From assembly GCA_964388955.1 (NCBI GenBank), contig CAYMCO010000003.1, positions 62,001-126,000 on the forward strand: DNA of 64,000 nt. Reading direction: 5' to 3'. Below the pieces are notes generated by a model. The model saw only the letters and a list, made by a program, of their open reading frames with translations. It searched no databases and was not told where the DNA came from. This DNA is from CAYMCO01 sp964388955. Its GTDB lineage: Bacteria > Chloroflexota > Anaerolineae > Anaerolineales > E44-bin32. Positions 34,029-42,542 of the stretch are shown here, piece by piece (position 1 is the first letter of the stretch; each line of letters begins with the position of its first letter). Both the position numbers and the translations under genes were made by a program.

Positions 34029-35102
34029 GTGCAGAACAATGGCACATTGCGCCTTGGAATGCTCGGCCTGGGGAAGCACGCAGTTGGACGCCTGCTGCCA
34101 AACATCTTGGCAACCCCGCAGCTATCGATTGTCGCAGCGTGTGACCCAGACTCGAACCGACGCCGATCATTCGCGAGGCGCCTTGCCGGAACCGTTGCAT
34201 TTCAATCAGCCGAAGGCCTCTTGGCTGCAGCCCGGGAAATCCTGCTGGATGCAGTGGTCATTTCCATCAGTCCTTCAGCGCATGTCATGTGGACTGAAGC
34301 AGCGCTCGAGAGGGGCTTGCACGTTTTTGTGGAGAAACCCCCATCCCTCACCGCCGGCGAGCTCGTCCCCTTGGCCAGACTCGCGCAGAGAGATGGCCTG
34401 ATTGTAATGGTGGGGACAATGTGGCGCTATTCGCAGGCGATAGGGGTCTTTCAAGAATGGCAGGCGGCTCGTCCCAATTCTTCTGTACAGCACATGAGTT
34501 TCTCCGCAACGTTCCCGACGGTTCATGCCAGGCCGGACTGGAATCTGGCCGGGCTCAAGCTCGCATTCTACGAGCAGTTTCTGCATGCCTTGGACTGCAG
34601 TTGTGCGATGATGGGGCATCCTTCGACTGCACAGGTGTTTGTCACCAATTATGATGGCCGTAGCTCTGCCGACTGTTCTCGCCATAGCGTAACGGTCATT
34701 CTCTCTTATGACGATAGCAGACGATGTGCTCTCAACTTGCATTCTGGCTCTCACTCATACCAAACGCACATGGAAATGTCTCTCCTCGATGGTACTCATG
34801 CCAGGTTGGAAGATTTCACGGACCTGGCAATAACAACAACCCCATCATGGTCGGGGACCAAGGGCGGCCTCCATGACCATCCAACTCTCTGCTGGCAGCC
34901 TGGACGGCTATATCTGGGCTATGCCCGCCATGGTTATGCAGAGGAATTCAGCTGTTTCGCCCGAAGCATTCTCACGAAGGCAACGCCTCCCACGGATCTG
35001 AACGAATCGATACGGGTCATGTCGGTGCTGGATGCCTGCATTCGTAGCCTTGAGGGAGCGGGTGAGGTCGAGATCAAGAAGTTTCCCTCATCGACCCGCT
35101 AG
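34029..35102 (+). CDS. Gfo/Idh/MocA family oxidoreductase
   Basis: This protein of about 357 residues has a Rossmann domain (LGMLGLGKHAVGRLLPNI near the start, ISPSAHVMWTEAALERGLHVFVEKPPSLTAGE near residue 75-105; the EKP motif contributes to NAD binding and catalysis) and a C-terminal alpha/beta domain. GTG 34029 follows GGAGAAGG by eight bases, better than TTG 34002. The family oxidises or reduces sugars, inositols, and other hydroxy compounds, or biliverdin. Its 3' end overlaps the convergent CitE-2 gene by 29 bases. The substrate is unknown. Confidence 0.82.
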   Translation: MQNNGTLRLGMLGLGKHAVGRLLPNILATPQLSIVAACDPDSNRRRSFARRLAGTVAFQSAEGLLAAAREILLDAVVISISPSAHVMWTEAALERGLHVFVEKPPSLTAGELVPLARLAQRDGLIVMVGTMWRYSQAIGVFQEWQAARPNSSVQHMSFSATFPTVHARPDWNLAGLKLAFYEQFLHALDCSCAMMGHPSTAQVFVTNYDGRSSADCSRHSVTVILSYDDSRRCALNLHSGSHSYQTHMEMSLLDGTHARLEDFTDLAITTTPSWSGTKGGLHDHPTLCWQPGRLYLGYARHGYAEEFSCFARSILTKATPPTDLNESIRVMSVLDACIRSLEGAGEVEIKKFPSSTR

Positions 35103-36003
35103 CTTCCGGTGGTCTATTGGCGGTGTAGTTCTCATTCTCCGTCTCGCCAGCCTGGTCCAGAATCTGGCGAGCGCGTTTGACAACTGCCGTGTCAACGAAC
35201 GTGCCGTCGTCCAGCATGAACGCTCCCATACCTCGTGCGGAACGCTCCTCATAGCTTGCGAGTATTCGGCGGGCTTGCTCTACTTCCTGTTTTGTAGGGG
35301 AGAACCCATCGTTCACCACGGGTATCTGACTCGGATGCAGACATGACCGGCCAAAGAAGCCAAGCGACCGGTCCTCGAGGTTCGCAGCTTGAAGACCATC
35401 CAAGTCAGGGATTGGTGAGTATGCATGCGCAACCGGGGCCTCGAGCCCGAGGCGACGCGATTGCGCGACCAGCCACTCCCGGGCGAACAGGCTCTCCTTT
35501 CGTTCAGGGGTCTGAAGGCCCCGGATATCTTTACAGAAATCCCCGGCCCCAAATATGACGCGGTTGATGCGCCGCGATGCTTCCACAAGTTCTTCAAGAG
35601 CAAACAGCCCGGTAGCCGATTCGATAATTGGCATGATTGTCATGGCACCGGCGGTGAGCCCTGAGCGATCCTCCAGCTCGCTCAAGATCCCATCGGCCTC
35701 GGCTATGAGAGATGCGTCCTCTGCCTTAGGAATTCGTAAGCCGGATAATGAAGGTGAGAATACTTGGTGGATGTCTTCGAGACCACGGCTACCCTCATTA
35801 ACTCGCACGAAGACAATCTCGTCTTGAGCCTCTCCTGTGAGACTTTTCAGGAAAGCGGCACAATTCCCGGCGGCGGTGGGTTTGCTTCTTTCTGGAACAG
35901 CGTCTTCCAAGTCAATTACGATAGCATCGGCCCCACGTTGCAGAGCCTTTGGAAAGAAATCCGATCGGTTCCCAGGAATATACAGATAGGATCGAATCAG
36001 CAT
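35074..36003 (-). CDS. CitE-like CoA-ester lyase (2)
   Basis: This 309-residue paralogue of 28695-29612 has IRSYLYIPGNRSDFFPKAL, ADAIVIDLEDAVPE (metal site), IVFVRVNEG, TIMPIIESATGLFALEEL, and GRSCLHPSQIPVVNDGFSP. By eye it is only about a third identical to CitE-1, so a different substrate is likely. It is the last gene of a six-gene minus-strand operon (MFS, dipeptidase, CaiB, MDR, SDR, CitE), 40 bases after the SDR gene, and its tail overlaps the convergent oxidoreductase gene. Confidence 0.87.
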   Translation of the reverse strand: MLIRSYLYIPGNRSDFFPKALQRGADAIVIDLEDAVPERSKPTAAGNCAAFLKSLTGEAQDEIVFVRVNEGSRGLEDIHQVFSPSLSGLRIPKAEDASLIAEADGILSELEDRSGLTAGAMTIMPIIESATGLFALEELVEASRRINRVIFGAGDFCKDIRGLQTPERKESLFAREWLVAQSRRLGLEAPVAHAYSPIPDLDGLQAANLEDRSLGFFGRSCLHPSQIPVVNDGFSPTKQEVEQARRILASYEERSARGMGAFMLDDGTFVDTAVVKRARQILDQAGETENENYTANRPPEASGSMRETS

Positions 36004-36043
36004 GATGGTTTGTCCTTATTGTGCAGAGCCGCGGCGTCTTGAG

Positions 36044-36757
36044 TTATCGAGTCGCCAGAATTCCTCCATCAATGAAGAAGATTGAGCCGGTGATCCAAGA
36101 GGCCAGAGGGGACAGGAGGAACGCGGCCAGCCCGGCGACATCTTTTGGTTGTCCCAGGCGCCTTACTAATACCCTGCTGAGCAACCGGTCCAACCCTTCC
36201 CTCCTTGACCATGTTGACCTATTCAATTCCGTGGCGATGGGGCCCGGAGCCACGGCATTTGCGCGAATGGAATGTTGGGCGAGGGCGACCGCCAACCCCC
36301 GCGTAAGCGCCGTCACTCCTGCCTTGCTACATGCATAGTGAACGGTGTCGGGGGAGCAAACCTCCCCCGCAATGGAGCTGATGTTCAATATCGATCCTCC
36401 GCGACCGAGGCGGACACTCAGCCGAGCCCAGATCTGTGAAACATAGAAGGCTCCATTCAAATTGATATCGAGAACCCGTTTCCATTCGTCAGGTGTGATG
36501 TCCAGGAAATCCACTCGACTGGCCACTCCCGCCGAATTGACCACCGCATTGGGAAATCGGTCCTCCGCCATCAAACCGGTCAAGGCGGCCTCTACTTCGC
36601 TTGGTACTGATACGTCAACGATCGAAACGCCGGCGGCATCAGCAACATCCCATCGGATGGTTGTCGCGCCGCATTCTCTTACTGCAAGATTGATCGCTTG
36701 GCCAATCCCCCCTGCCGCACCGGTGATCAGGATACGCGACTCGCTGAGATCAATCAT
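36044..36757 (-). CDS. Short-chain dehydrogenase/reductase
   Basis: This 237-residue Rossmann enzyme has the cofactor motif LITGAAGGIGQAI (about 10), NSAGVAS (about 75), the catalytic Ser in LNISSIAG (about 125), YACSK (Tyr-x-x-x-Lys, about 139) and the C-terminal VRRLGQPKDVAGLAAFLLS / GSIFFIDGG. Asp near the end of beta-2 (IRWDVAD) suggests NAD rather than NADP. It overlaps the upstream MDR gene by four bases (ATGA), so both are made together, perhaps acting on successive alcohols and enoyl groups of one substrate. Confidence 0.9.
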   Translation of the reverse strand: MIDLSESRILITGAAGGIGQAINLAVRECGATTIRWDVADAAGVSIVDVSVPSEVEAALTGLMAEDRFPNAVVNSAGVASRVDFLDITPDEWKRVLDINLNGAFYVSQIWARLSVRLGRGGSILNISSIAGEVCSPDTVHYACSKAGVTALTRGLAVALAQHSIRANAVAPGPIATELNRSTWSRREGLDRLLSRVLVRRLGQPKDVAGLAAFLLSPLASWITGSIFFIDGGILATR

Positions 36758-37764
36758 TTCTTGAAGATTCTCCCCATGTAGCCTCTATGCGCGACGAGCA
36801 ATATCTTTCCTTGATTTAGATTCGCCTCCATATACTTGTGGGCTTGGGCTGCCTCCTTGAGCGGGTAGATTCGATCAATTCGGGGATAGATGCCTCCTTT
36901 GTGGACCATCGGAAGAATGTCACGTGTGAACTGCTGAATGAGGATCGCCTTTTCCCCAAGGGAGCGAGGTCTCAATGCGGTGCCTACTATGGAGGCGGCC
37001 TTCTTCTGCATATAGTTCACATCTATCTCAGAGGTCTCGCCACCCAACGTTGAAACCATGATCAACATTCCGCCCCTGCGCAGGCAACGAAGGTTTGGCA
37101 TCATGTAGGAACCGCCCACTGGATCCAGGATCAGATCGACACCTCTTCCATCCGTCCACCTCAAAATCTCATCCTCGAAATGCTGCTTCTGCCGATCAAC
37201 GACAAGGCTGGCGTCGGCCTCTTCAACCATGCGAATCTTCTTGCCGGAGCAGGTTGCAGCGGCCTGAGCGCCCGAAGCAACGGCGAGCTGGATTGCTGCG
37301 CTACCCACACCGCTCGCCCCAGCATGCACCAGAATGCGCCAGCCCAGCCTCATTCCCGCTCGGAGGATAAGGGCATCGTAGGCGGTTAGATATGCCTCGG
37401 GCAGCCCCCCCGCATCCACTATGTCCAGGCTCTCTGGAACAGGCATCACCAACGCTTCGTCAACACAAACCTGGTCTGCATAACCCCCACCGGGTAGGAG
37501 AGCGCAGACCGGCTGTCCGATATCGAAGGCGGAGGCCTCCTCGCCTATAGCCGAGACATGACCGGATATCTCGAGGCCCAAGCGGGATTCTTTTTCCACC
37601 AACGGTCGCAAGTATCGGCCTGCTCGCTGGGTCAGGTCAGTGCGATTGACTCCGGCTGAGACCACCTCGATAGCGATTTCTCCCGGTCCCGGGTCCGGAT
37701 CCGGAAGGGTATCTACCCTGAGGTTATCTGGTGGGCCCGGATGCGAAATGACAACAGCCCTCAT
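36754..37764 (-). CDS. Medium-chain dehydrogenase / quinone-oxidoreductase-like protein
   Basis: This 336-residue zinc-free MDR enzyme has the pattern VSAGVNRTDLTQRAGRY (about 38), GLEISGHVSAIGEEAS (about 62), the cofactor motif VHAGASGVGSAAIQLAVASGA (about 145), and DLILDPVGGSYM (about 208). This is the QOR/enoyl reductase branch, using NADPH to reduce quinones or enoyl groups. ATG 37764 follows AGGAGAGAG; the open frame upstream is not family-like. It lies in the MFS-CitE operon, 43 bases after CaiB-2. Confidence 0.88.
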   Translation of the reverse strand: MRAVVISHPGPPDNLRVDTLPDPDPGPGEIAIEVVSAGVNRTDLTQRAGRYLRPLVEKESRLGLEISGHVSAIGEEASAFDIGQPVCALLPGGGYADQVCVDEALVMPVPESLDIVDAGGLPEAYLTAYDALILRAGMRLGWRILVHAGASGVGSAAIQLAVASGAQAAATCSGKKIRMVEEADASLVVDRQKQHFEDEILRWTDGRGVDLILDPVGGSYMMPNLRCLRRGGMLIMVSTLGGETSEIDVNYMQKKAASIVGTALRPRSLGEKAILIQQFTRDILPMVHKGGIYPRIDRIYPLKEAAQAHKYMEANLNQGKILLVAHRGYMGRIFKK

Positions 37765-37807
37765 CGCTCTCTCTCCTGTATGGCAAAGACATCCCGTCAA
37801 GAAAAGC

Positions 37808-39034
37808 CTATATGACACCATCGAGATGTAGTCGGCGCAACGCATCATCACTTAGCCCCAACTCGGAGCCGAACACCTCCTGGTTGTCTTCTCCCAGGTT
37901 CTTGCCAGCCCAACAGACTTCGCCCGGGGTCTCTGAAAGACGGAACATGACGTTTTGCATTCGTAATTCACCCAGATCGTGATCATCGATTGTCACGATC
38001 GAATTCAGTGCCCTGTACTGGGGATCCTGAAGGATGTCTTCAATGTCGTAAATTGGAGCAATCGCGGCTTGCGCCTGCTCAAAGGAGGATACGACATCCG
38101 TTAGCTCTCTCTTGCCGATCCATTCGCCTACTCGCGCATCGATTTCGTCGGCGTGCTTTGCTCTCTCCTCTGCAGTCCTGAACCATGGCTCATCGATAGC
38201 CTCTGGCCATCCGATTAGCTTCATGACTCGTTCAGCAACGGACTGAGCCGAGGCGGAAATAGCCACCCACTTTCCGTCCGCCGTCTTGTAGGTATTGCGA
38301 GGGGCATTCTTGACTGAGCGATTGCCAACCCGTCTCTGAACGATTCCCAATTGGTCATAGGCAATCACTTGAGCACCCAAGACGGTTAGGATGGGTTCGA
38401 TTAAGGCGATATCGATGACCTGCCCCTTCCCGGTCTTCTCCCTCGCGCGGAGCGCGAACATTATCGCTGCGGTTCCAGCCAGGCCAGTTATTCCATCGGC
38501 AAGCCCGAAGGGGGGGAGGGTCGGTGGGCCGTCTTGCTGCCCTGTAATCGAAGCAAAGCCGCTCATTGCCTCGGCGATGGTGCCAAAACCGGGACGGTTC
38601 GAATATGGCCCGAACTGCCCAAAGCCGGTCACCCGAAGGAGGATCAACTCTGGATTCACCTCGGACAATTGCTCGTATCCAAGGCCCCACCGTTCGAGCG
38701 TGCCGGGTCTGAAGTTCTCGATAGCAACGTCGGCCTTGCGCACGAGGCGCAGGAACAGGTTCTGCCCTTCCGTCTTGCTCAGATTGAGGGTGATTGCACG
38801 CTTGTTGCGTCCGATTACTTTCCACCAGAGCGGGATTCCGTCCTTGCTTGGAGCGTGACTGCGAATGGAATCTCCCCGCGGATGTTCAATCTTGATAACA
38901 TCCGCGCCGAAGTCGGCCATGAGAGTGGCGGCAAGTGGGCCGGCAAATAGCGTGGCTACGTCCAGAACTCTCAGTCCCGCCAAAGGACCAGTCCGCCGCT
39001 GTCCTTGTGGCACATGACCCGTTTGGGTTGACAT
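37808..39034 (-). CDS. CaiB/BaiF family CoA-transferase (2)
   Basis: This 408-residue class III CoA-transferase has LAGLRVLDVATLFAGPLAATLMADFGADVIKIEHP at the start, NKRAITLNLSKTEGQ (about 72), ENFRPGTLERWGLGYEQL (about 100), and VTGFGQFGPYSNRPGFGTIAEAMSGFASITG (about 133-165). In the usual nucleophile position Asp is replaced (FGTIAEAMSG instead of FD-x-x-x-QAMSG), a variant I recall in many family members. ATG 39034 overlaps the dipeptidase stop (TGATG) and has GGGAGAG upstream. The paralogue at 31075 keeps the Asp, so the two differ in more than substrate. Confidence 0.88.
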   Translation of the reverse strand: MSTQTGHVPQGQRRTGPLAGLRVLDVATLFAGPLAATLMADFGADVIKIEHPRGDSIRSHAPSKDGIPLWWKVIGRNKRAITLNLSKTEGQNLFLRLVRKADVAIENFRPGTLERWGLGYEQLSEVNPELILLRVTGFGQFGPYSNRPGFGTIAEAMSGFASITGQQDGPPTLPPFGLADGITGLAGTAAIMFALRAREKTGKGQVIDIALIEPILTVLGAQVIAYDQLGIVQRRVGNRSVKNAPRNTYKTADGKWVAISASAQSVAERVMKLIGWPEAIDEPWFRTAEERAKHADEIDARVGEWIGKRELTDVVSSFEQAQAAIAPIYDIEDILQDPQYRALNSIVTIDDHDLGELRMQNVMFRLSETPGEVCWAGKNLGEDNQEVFGSELGLSDDALRRLHLDGVI

Positions 39035-40107
39035 CAGTTTCCACTCTCCCATACCCTTTCGTAAACCCGAAGGAAATTGGCTCCCAGAATCTTAGTAATC
39101 TCCTCATTGGTGAAACCCAGGTCAATCAACCCTGCGGTAAGATTCGGCAGTTGAGCCAAGGAGCGAAAACCCTCAGGATATTCGTATGCTGTGGCCTTGA
39201 CAGGGACGGATGCAAATTTCAGTGCCCCCTCGGTCACAGCCTTGAAGGCTTCTCTCGGCCAGCGTTCCATTAGATCAGGGCCAATGCCGACACAGTCGAC
39301 CCCACCCACATCCACAATATGGGCAATGTGACGAAGGATGTCATTAACTGTCAGGTTCTCTTTTTCACCAACCAGGAAGTCAATGGCATGAATCCCGACG
39401 ACCCCCCCGCTATCTGCGATGCCCTTGATCTGCTCATCGGTGAGGTTGCGCGCTTGAGGGCATAATGCCCGTGTATTCGCATGCGAAGAGATGATTGGCT
39501 TGGATGTTATGCTCAACACATCTTCTATCCCTCTATCCGAAAGATGTGCCACATCCACGACGATTCCCAACCGATTGCATTCTTGGACGACATCCATCCC
39601 AAAGTGACTGAGGCCGCCCCCACCGCGTTCCAATGCCCCATCGGCCAGAGAATTCCGCCAATTATGAGTCAACCCCAGACTGCGCAAGCCCAAGCGGTGC
39701 AGATTGCGCAAACAAGCCAACTCATCTTCGAGAGGGGATGCGCCTTCCATACAAAGAACTAAGGCAATCCGGTTCTCTTTCTTGGCTCTGTATATGTCCT
39801 CTACGCCAGAGACAAGCAAGATCGACTTGCTCTCCGCGGCCTCGTTGTGAACGTGATCGATCATGCGCATCAGCCGTTGCAGGGGGGTGGATACTAACTT
39901 GGTGGCAGGGAGTAATCCATATCGAGTATCTCCCCCGACATGATCACAAATGGCCGTGATTCCTCCCTCGCGCAGCCTGGGAACATGGTGGGTTTCAAGA
40001 ACACCGCGCTCCCCCTTCAGGCGCAGCGGGTCGACACTGGATGCGACCAGATCGGTATGTCCGGCGACTACAATGGCCTTCTCGTGGATCTCGGGAATAC
40101 TCTCCAT
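39034..40107 (-). CDS. M19 family membrane dipeptidase (renal dipeptidase-like)
   Basis: This 357-residue metalloenzyme has the GHTDL metal motif (His17, Asp19), VLCMEGASPL with the bridging Glu (about 117), VVDVAHLSDRG (about 192), SSHANTRALCPQARNLTDEQIKGIA (about 210-235) and GIGPDL (about 282). Typical members hydrolyse dipeptides or, in bacteria, D-amino-acid or unusual amide substrates. No signal peptide is visible, so it is cytosolic. It is sandwiched between an MFS transporter (15-base gap) and CaiB-2, suggesting that an amide or dipeptide-like compound is imported, hydrolysed and the acid activated. Confidence 0.9.
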   Translation of the reverse strand: MESIPEIHEKAIVVAGHTDLVASSVDPLRLKGERGVLETHHVPRLREGGITAICDHVGGDTRYGLLPATKLVSTPLQRLMRMIDHVHNEAAESKSILLVSGVEDIYRAKKENRIALVLCMEGASPLEDELACLRNLHRLGLRSLGLTHNWRNSLADGALERGGGGLSHFGMDVVQECNRLGIVVDVAHLSDRGIEDVLSITSKPIISSHANTRALCPQARNLTDEQIKGIADSGGVVGIHAIDFLVGEKENLTVNDILRHIAHIVDVGGVDCVGIGPDLMERWPREAFKAVTEGALKFASVPVKATAYEYPEGFRSLAQLPNLTAGLIDLGFTNEEITKILGANFLRVYERVWESGN

Positions 40108-40122
40108 GTCCTACGGCTCCTT

Positions 40123-41388
40123 TTATCGTCGTGAGGAATGACGAAGCAACAGTTGCAGCAATTCTCCGCGTTCGGCAGTCTCGTGTGTGTACCGTTTCAC
40201 GATCAGGGCGGCAGCCAGGGATGCGATCCCTACAATGATGAAGGGAAGCCTGAAGTGGATGGGAGCCAGGACACCCGCCACAAGCGGGCCAAGCGCGACG
40301 CCCAGGCCGAATCCCATCGCCAAGGTACTCAGTTGCCTGCCTTCGCTTCCGGCAGCCGAAAGATCCGCTGCGAGGGCATAGGCTGGCGCCCCAATCGCAG
40401 CCGAAGCGGCTCCTTGAACCACCCGTAACAAGGTGAGTTGAAGGGTTGTCGTTGTCATACCTATCAAGGGAGTCGCCAGAGCCATCACCGCAAGGCCGGA
40501 GATAATCAGCGGCTTTCGGCCAATGAGATCAGAAAGCCGGCCTAACGGAAACTGGAGTGGCAATCGGCTCGCCAGTAGGGCGCCAAAAGCCACTCCAAAT
40601 CCAATCGGAGTCTGATCGAGGCGAGCATTGAACTCGACCTCTAGCGCCGCAATCATCGAGAACGCACTTGCCATGATCATCATTGCCAGACTCAGGCCCA
40701 GCGTGCCATGAGTCAGCATGCTGAGAGCAACTACCCGGGAGTGGAATGGCTCTGTCGGTGAGGGCCTTGCCACTTCCTCAACCCAGCGATGGACCAGGAT
40801 ACCGCTCAACAGGCACAGCCCCGCGACGCTCAAGAACGTGGAATCAAAGCCCAGATGGGTTACCAATACGCCTCCGGCGAGTGGCCCAATGGCAAGGCCG
40901 AACATTCGCATACCTGTGTAGAATCCCATTGATCGGCCTCTTGTCCCCCGCTCGGTGGCCTCGGCCAGTAGCCCTAGGGAAGATGCAATCACCATTGCCG
41001 CAGCCACACCTTGCCCCGCGCGAAGCAGTAGGAGCGCCTCCGCGTTTCTGACAAATAGGAAGAGGAATGCGCTCAGAGCGAGCGACGCTAGACCGGCAAC
41101 GATCAACGGCACGCGCCTTCCTAAATGGTCAGTGATCGAACCCATGATCGGCTGGGAGAAAGAGCCCACAAGTCCATAAACAGAGATAGCCAAAGCGGCC
41201 CTTGTCGGTGAGGGCACATTCAGAATCAATACAGGCAACTGGAGCACATAGAGGGGGATCACGACAAATAGAACACTATTGCCTATTCCCTCCGCCAATC
41301 TCGCCAGCGAGAGCGCGACTACGATTCGATTTACGCCTACCACTTTTCCAGCGTCGAAGATCATTTCTTGTGGTTGCCTGGCAGTCAT
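40123..41388 (-). CDS. MFS transporter
   Basis: This protein of about 421 residues has 12 predicted helices of the major facilitator fold, drug/sugar-type. ARLAEGIGNSVLFVVIPLYVLQL forms helix 1, GSITDHLGRRVPLIVAG is the loop 2-3 signature, and GRLSDLIGRKPLIISG is its repeat after helix 8. ATG 41388 lies downstream of a good promoter at 41536-41564; the frame stays open past it but that part is not membrane-like. It is the first gene of a six-gene operon and probably imports the substrate of the enzymes that follow. Confidence 0.87.
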   Translation of the reverse strand: MTARQPQEMIFDAGKVVGVNRIVVALSLARLAEGIGNSVLFVVIPLYVLQLPVLILNVPSPTRAALAISVYGLVGSFSQPIMGSITDHLGRRVPLIVAGLASLALSAFLFLFVRNAEALLLLRAGQGVAAAMVIASSLGLLAEATERGTRGRSMGFYTGMRMFGLAIGPLAGGVLVTHLGFDSTFLSVAGLCLLSGILVHRWVEEVARPSPTEPFHSRVVALSMLTHGTLGLSLAMMIMASAFSMIAALEVEFNARLDQTPIGFGVAFGALLASRLPLQFPLGRLSDLIGRKPLIISGLAVMALATPLIGMTTTTLQLTLLRVVQGAASAAIGAPAYALAADLSAAGSEGRQLSTLAMGFGLGVALGPLVAGVLAPIHFRLPFIIVGIASLAAALIVKRYTHETAERGELLQLLLRHSSRR

Positions 41389-41535
41389 CAGCACCCGTAG
41401 CCATTGAACGGGAAGCCTTTTCCATTGGCCTACATTAGTCGGAAGACACCTACCGTCATTTCCTGCACAGCTTCGATGCCCCTGTGCTCCGCTCCCTGTG
41501 GAACGCGCTTGACAAACCAATGAGTTACATGCTAG

Positions 41536-41564
41536 ATTATAGAACACTATTCCGTTTAATGAAA
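41536..41564 (-). promoter_or_regulatory. Promoter of the MFS operon overlapped by an IclR-like dyad
   Basis: On the minus strand TTTCAT (41564-41559) and a perfect TATAAT (41541-41536) are 17 bases apart. The -35 region coincides with TTCCGTTTAATGAAA (41550-41564), an imperfect dyad of form TTyCrTTwAAyGrAA, similar to IclR-family operators. The leader to ATG 41388 is about 140 bases. Confidence 0.6.
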
Positions 41565-41753
41565 CACCCACTTTAGCGGGTGCTGCGGGCGAACATCACG
41601 CCCCGGCGGATCGTGGCTATGCTTGGCCCGTGCTGGGTGTGTATTACCGTCTCGCGTTCGTCAGCTCAATCCGGGGGGAGCTGATATGCGGGGTACAGTC
41701 AGTGGTCACGAATCCAACATATCCTCGGCGAATGTCGGGAAAGGCGGAGAATT
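41565..41753. other. Intergenic region between divergent operons
   Basis: This stretch lies between the minus-strand MFS promoter and the plus-strand ABC transporter. No gene or convincing second promoter is seen. Confidence 0.4.
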
Positions 41754-42539
41754 GTGCCCATCTTGACCATTGAGGGCGTTTCTATGTCATATGGATCCGG
41801 CCCCGACGCGGTGTATGCTGTCGAAAACGTCAGCTTGGCTGTGGAGGACGGCGAGTTCTTCTGCCTGCTTGGGCCCAGTGGCTGTGGTAAATCGACTCTG
41901 CTGAAGCTCATAGCAGGGTTGCTGAGGCCGGAGCATGGGGAGATTTCTGTCAATACACAATCCACCAATGCTGGGCAACAAACCGGAATGGTCTGGCAAG
42001 AGCCAACGCTGATGCCGTGGCGCACGATCCAGGACAACGCCGCATTCTCACTTGAACTGAAAGGCGTTCATAGATCCGAACGCAATGCAAGAGCGCGGGA
42101 AACCCTGGAAGCCCTGGGTATCGCCGAGTTTGCCGAGAAGTATCCTCGGGAGCTGTCAGGGGGAATGAGGCAGAGAGTGGGGATCGCCAGAGCACTCATC
42201 GCGGATCCTGAGGTCCTTTTGATGGATGAGCCGTTCGCATCCGTGGATGCCCAGACACGGAGGATCCTTCAGGAGCAGGTCCTTGCGCTTTGGGAGGAGT
42301 TTCGGAAGACGGTTGTGTTCGTGACGCACAACATCGAAGAGGCTATTCTGTTGGGCGACCGCATCGCCGTGATGACATCCCGTCCCGGAAGAGTCAAAGA
42401 GATGGTCAAAGTGCCGTTTTCCAGGCCGCGCGATGCGTCGATACGCAGAACCCCTGGGTTTCAGGAGCTCGAGGAAGAGATCTGGTCTCTGTTGCGAGAC
42501 GAAGCTCTTCGTGCAGAGCGCAAGGCGGTGGAGGCCTAG
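41754..42539 (+). CDS. ABC transporter ATP-binding protein (nitrate/sulfonate/pyrimidine type)
   Basis: This 261-residue ATPase of the SsuB/TauB/ThiZ group has Walker A GPSGCGKST (about residue 42), the Q-loop MVWQEPTLMPWRT (about 82), signature LSGGMRQRVGIARAL (about 136), Walker B VLLMDEPFASVD and the H-loop VFVTHNIEEAILLGDRI. GTG 41754 follows GGCGGAG. The permease starts three bases after its stop. It powers import of the ligand bound by the lipoprotein encoded at 43564-44757. Confidence 0.93.
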   Translation: MPILTIEGVSMSYGSGPDAVYAVENVSLAVEDGEFFCLLGPSGCGKSTLLKLIAGLLRPEHGEISVNTQSTNAGQQTGMVWQEPTLMPWRTIQDNAAFSLELKGVHRSERNARARETLEALGIAEFAEKYPRELSGGMRQRVGIARALIADPEVLLMDEPFASVDAQTRRILQEQVLALWEEFRKTVVFVTHNIEEAILLGDRIAVMTSRPGRVKEMVKVPFSRPRDASIRRTPGFQELEEEIWSLLRDEALRAERKAVEA

Positions 42540-42542
42540 ACC

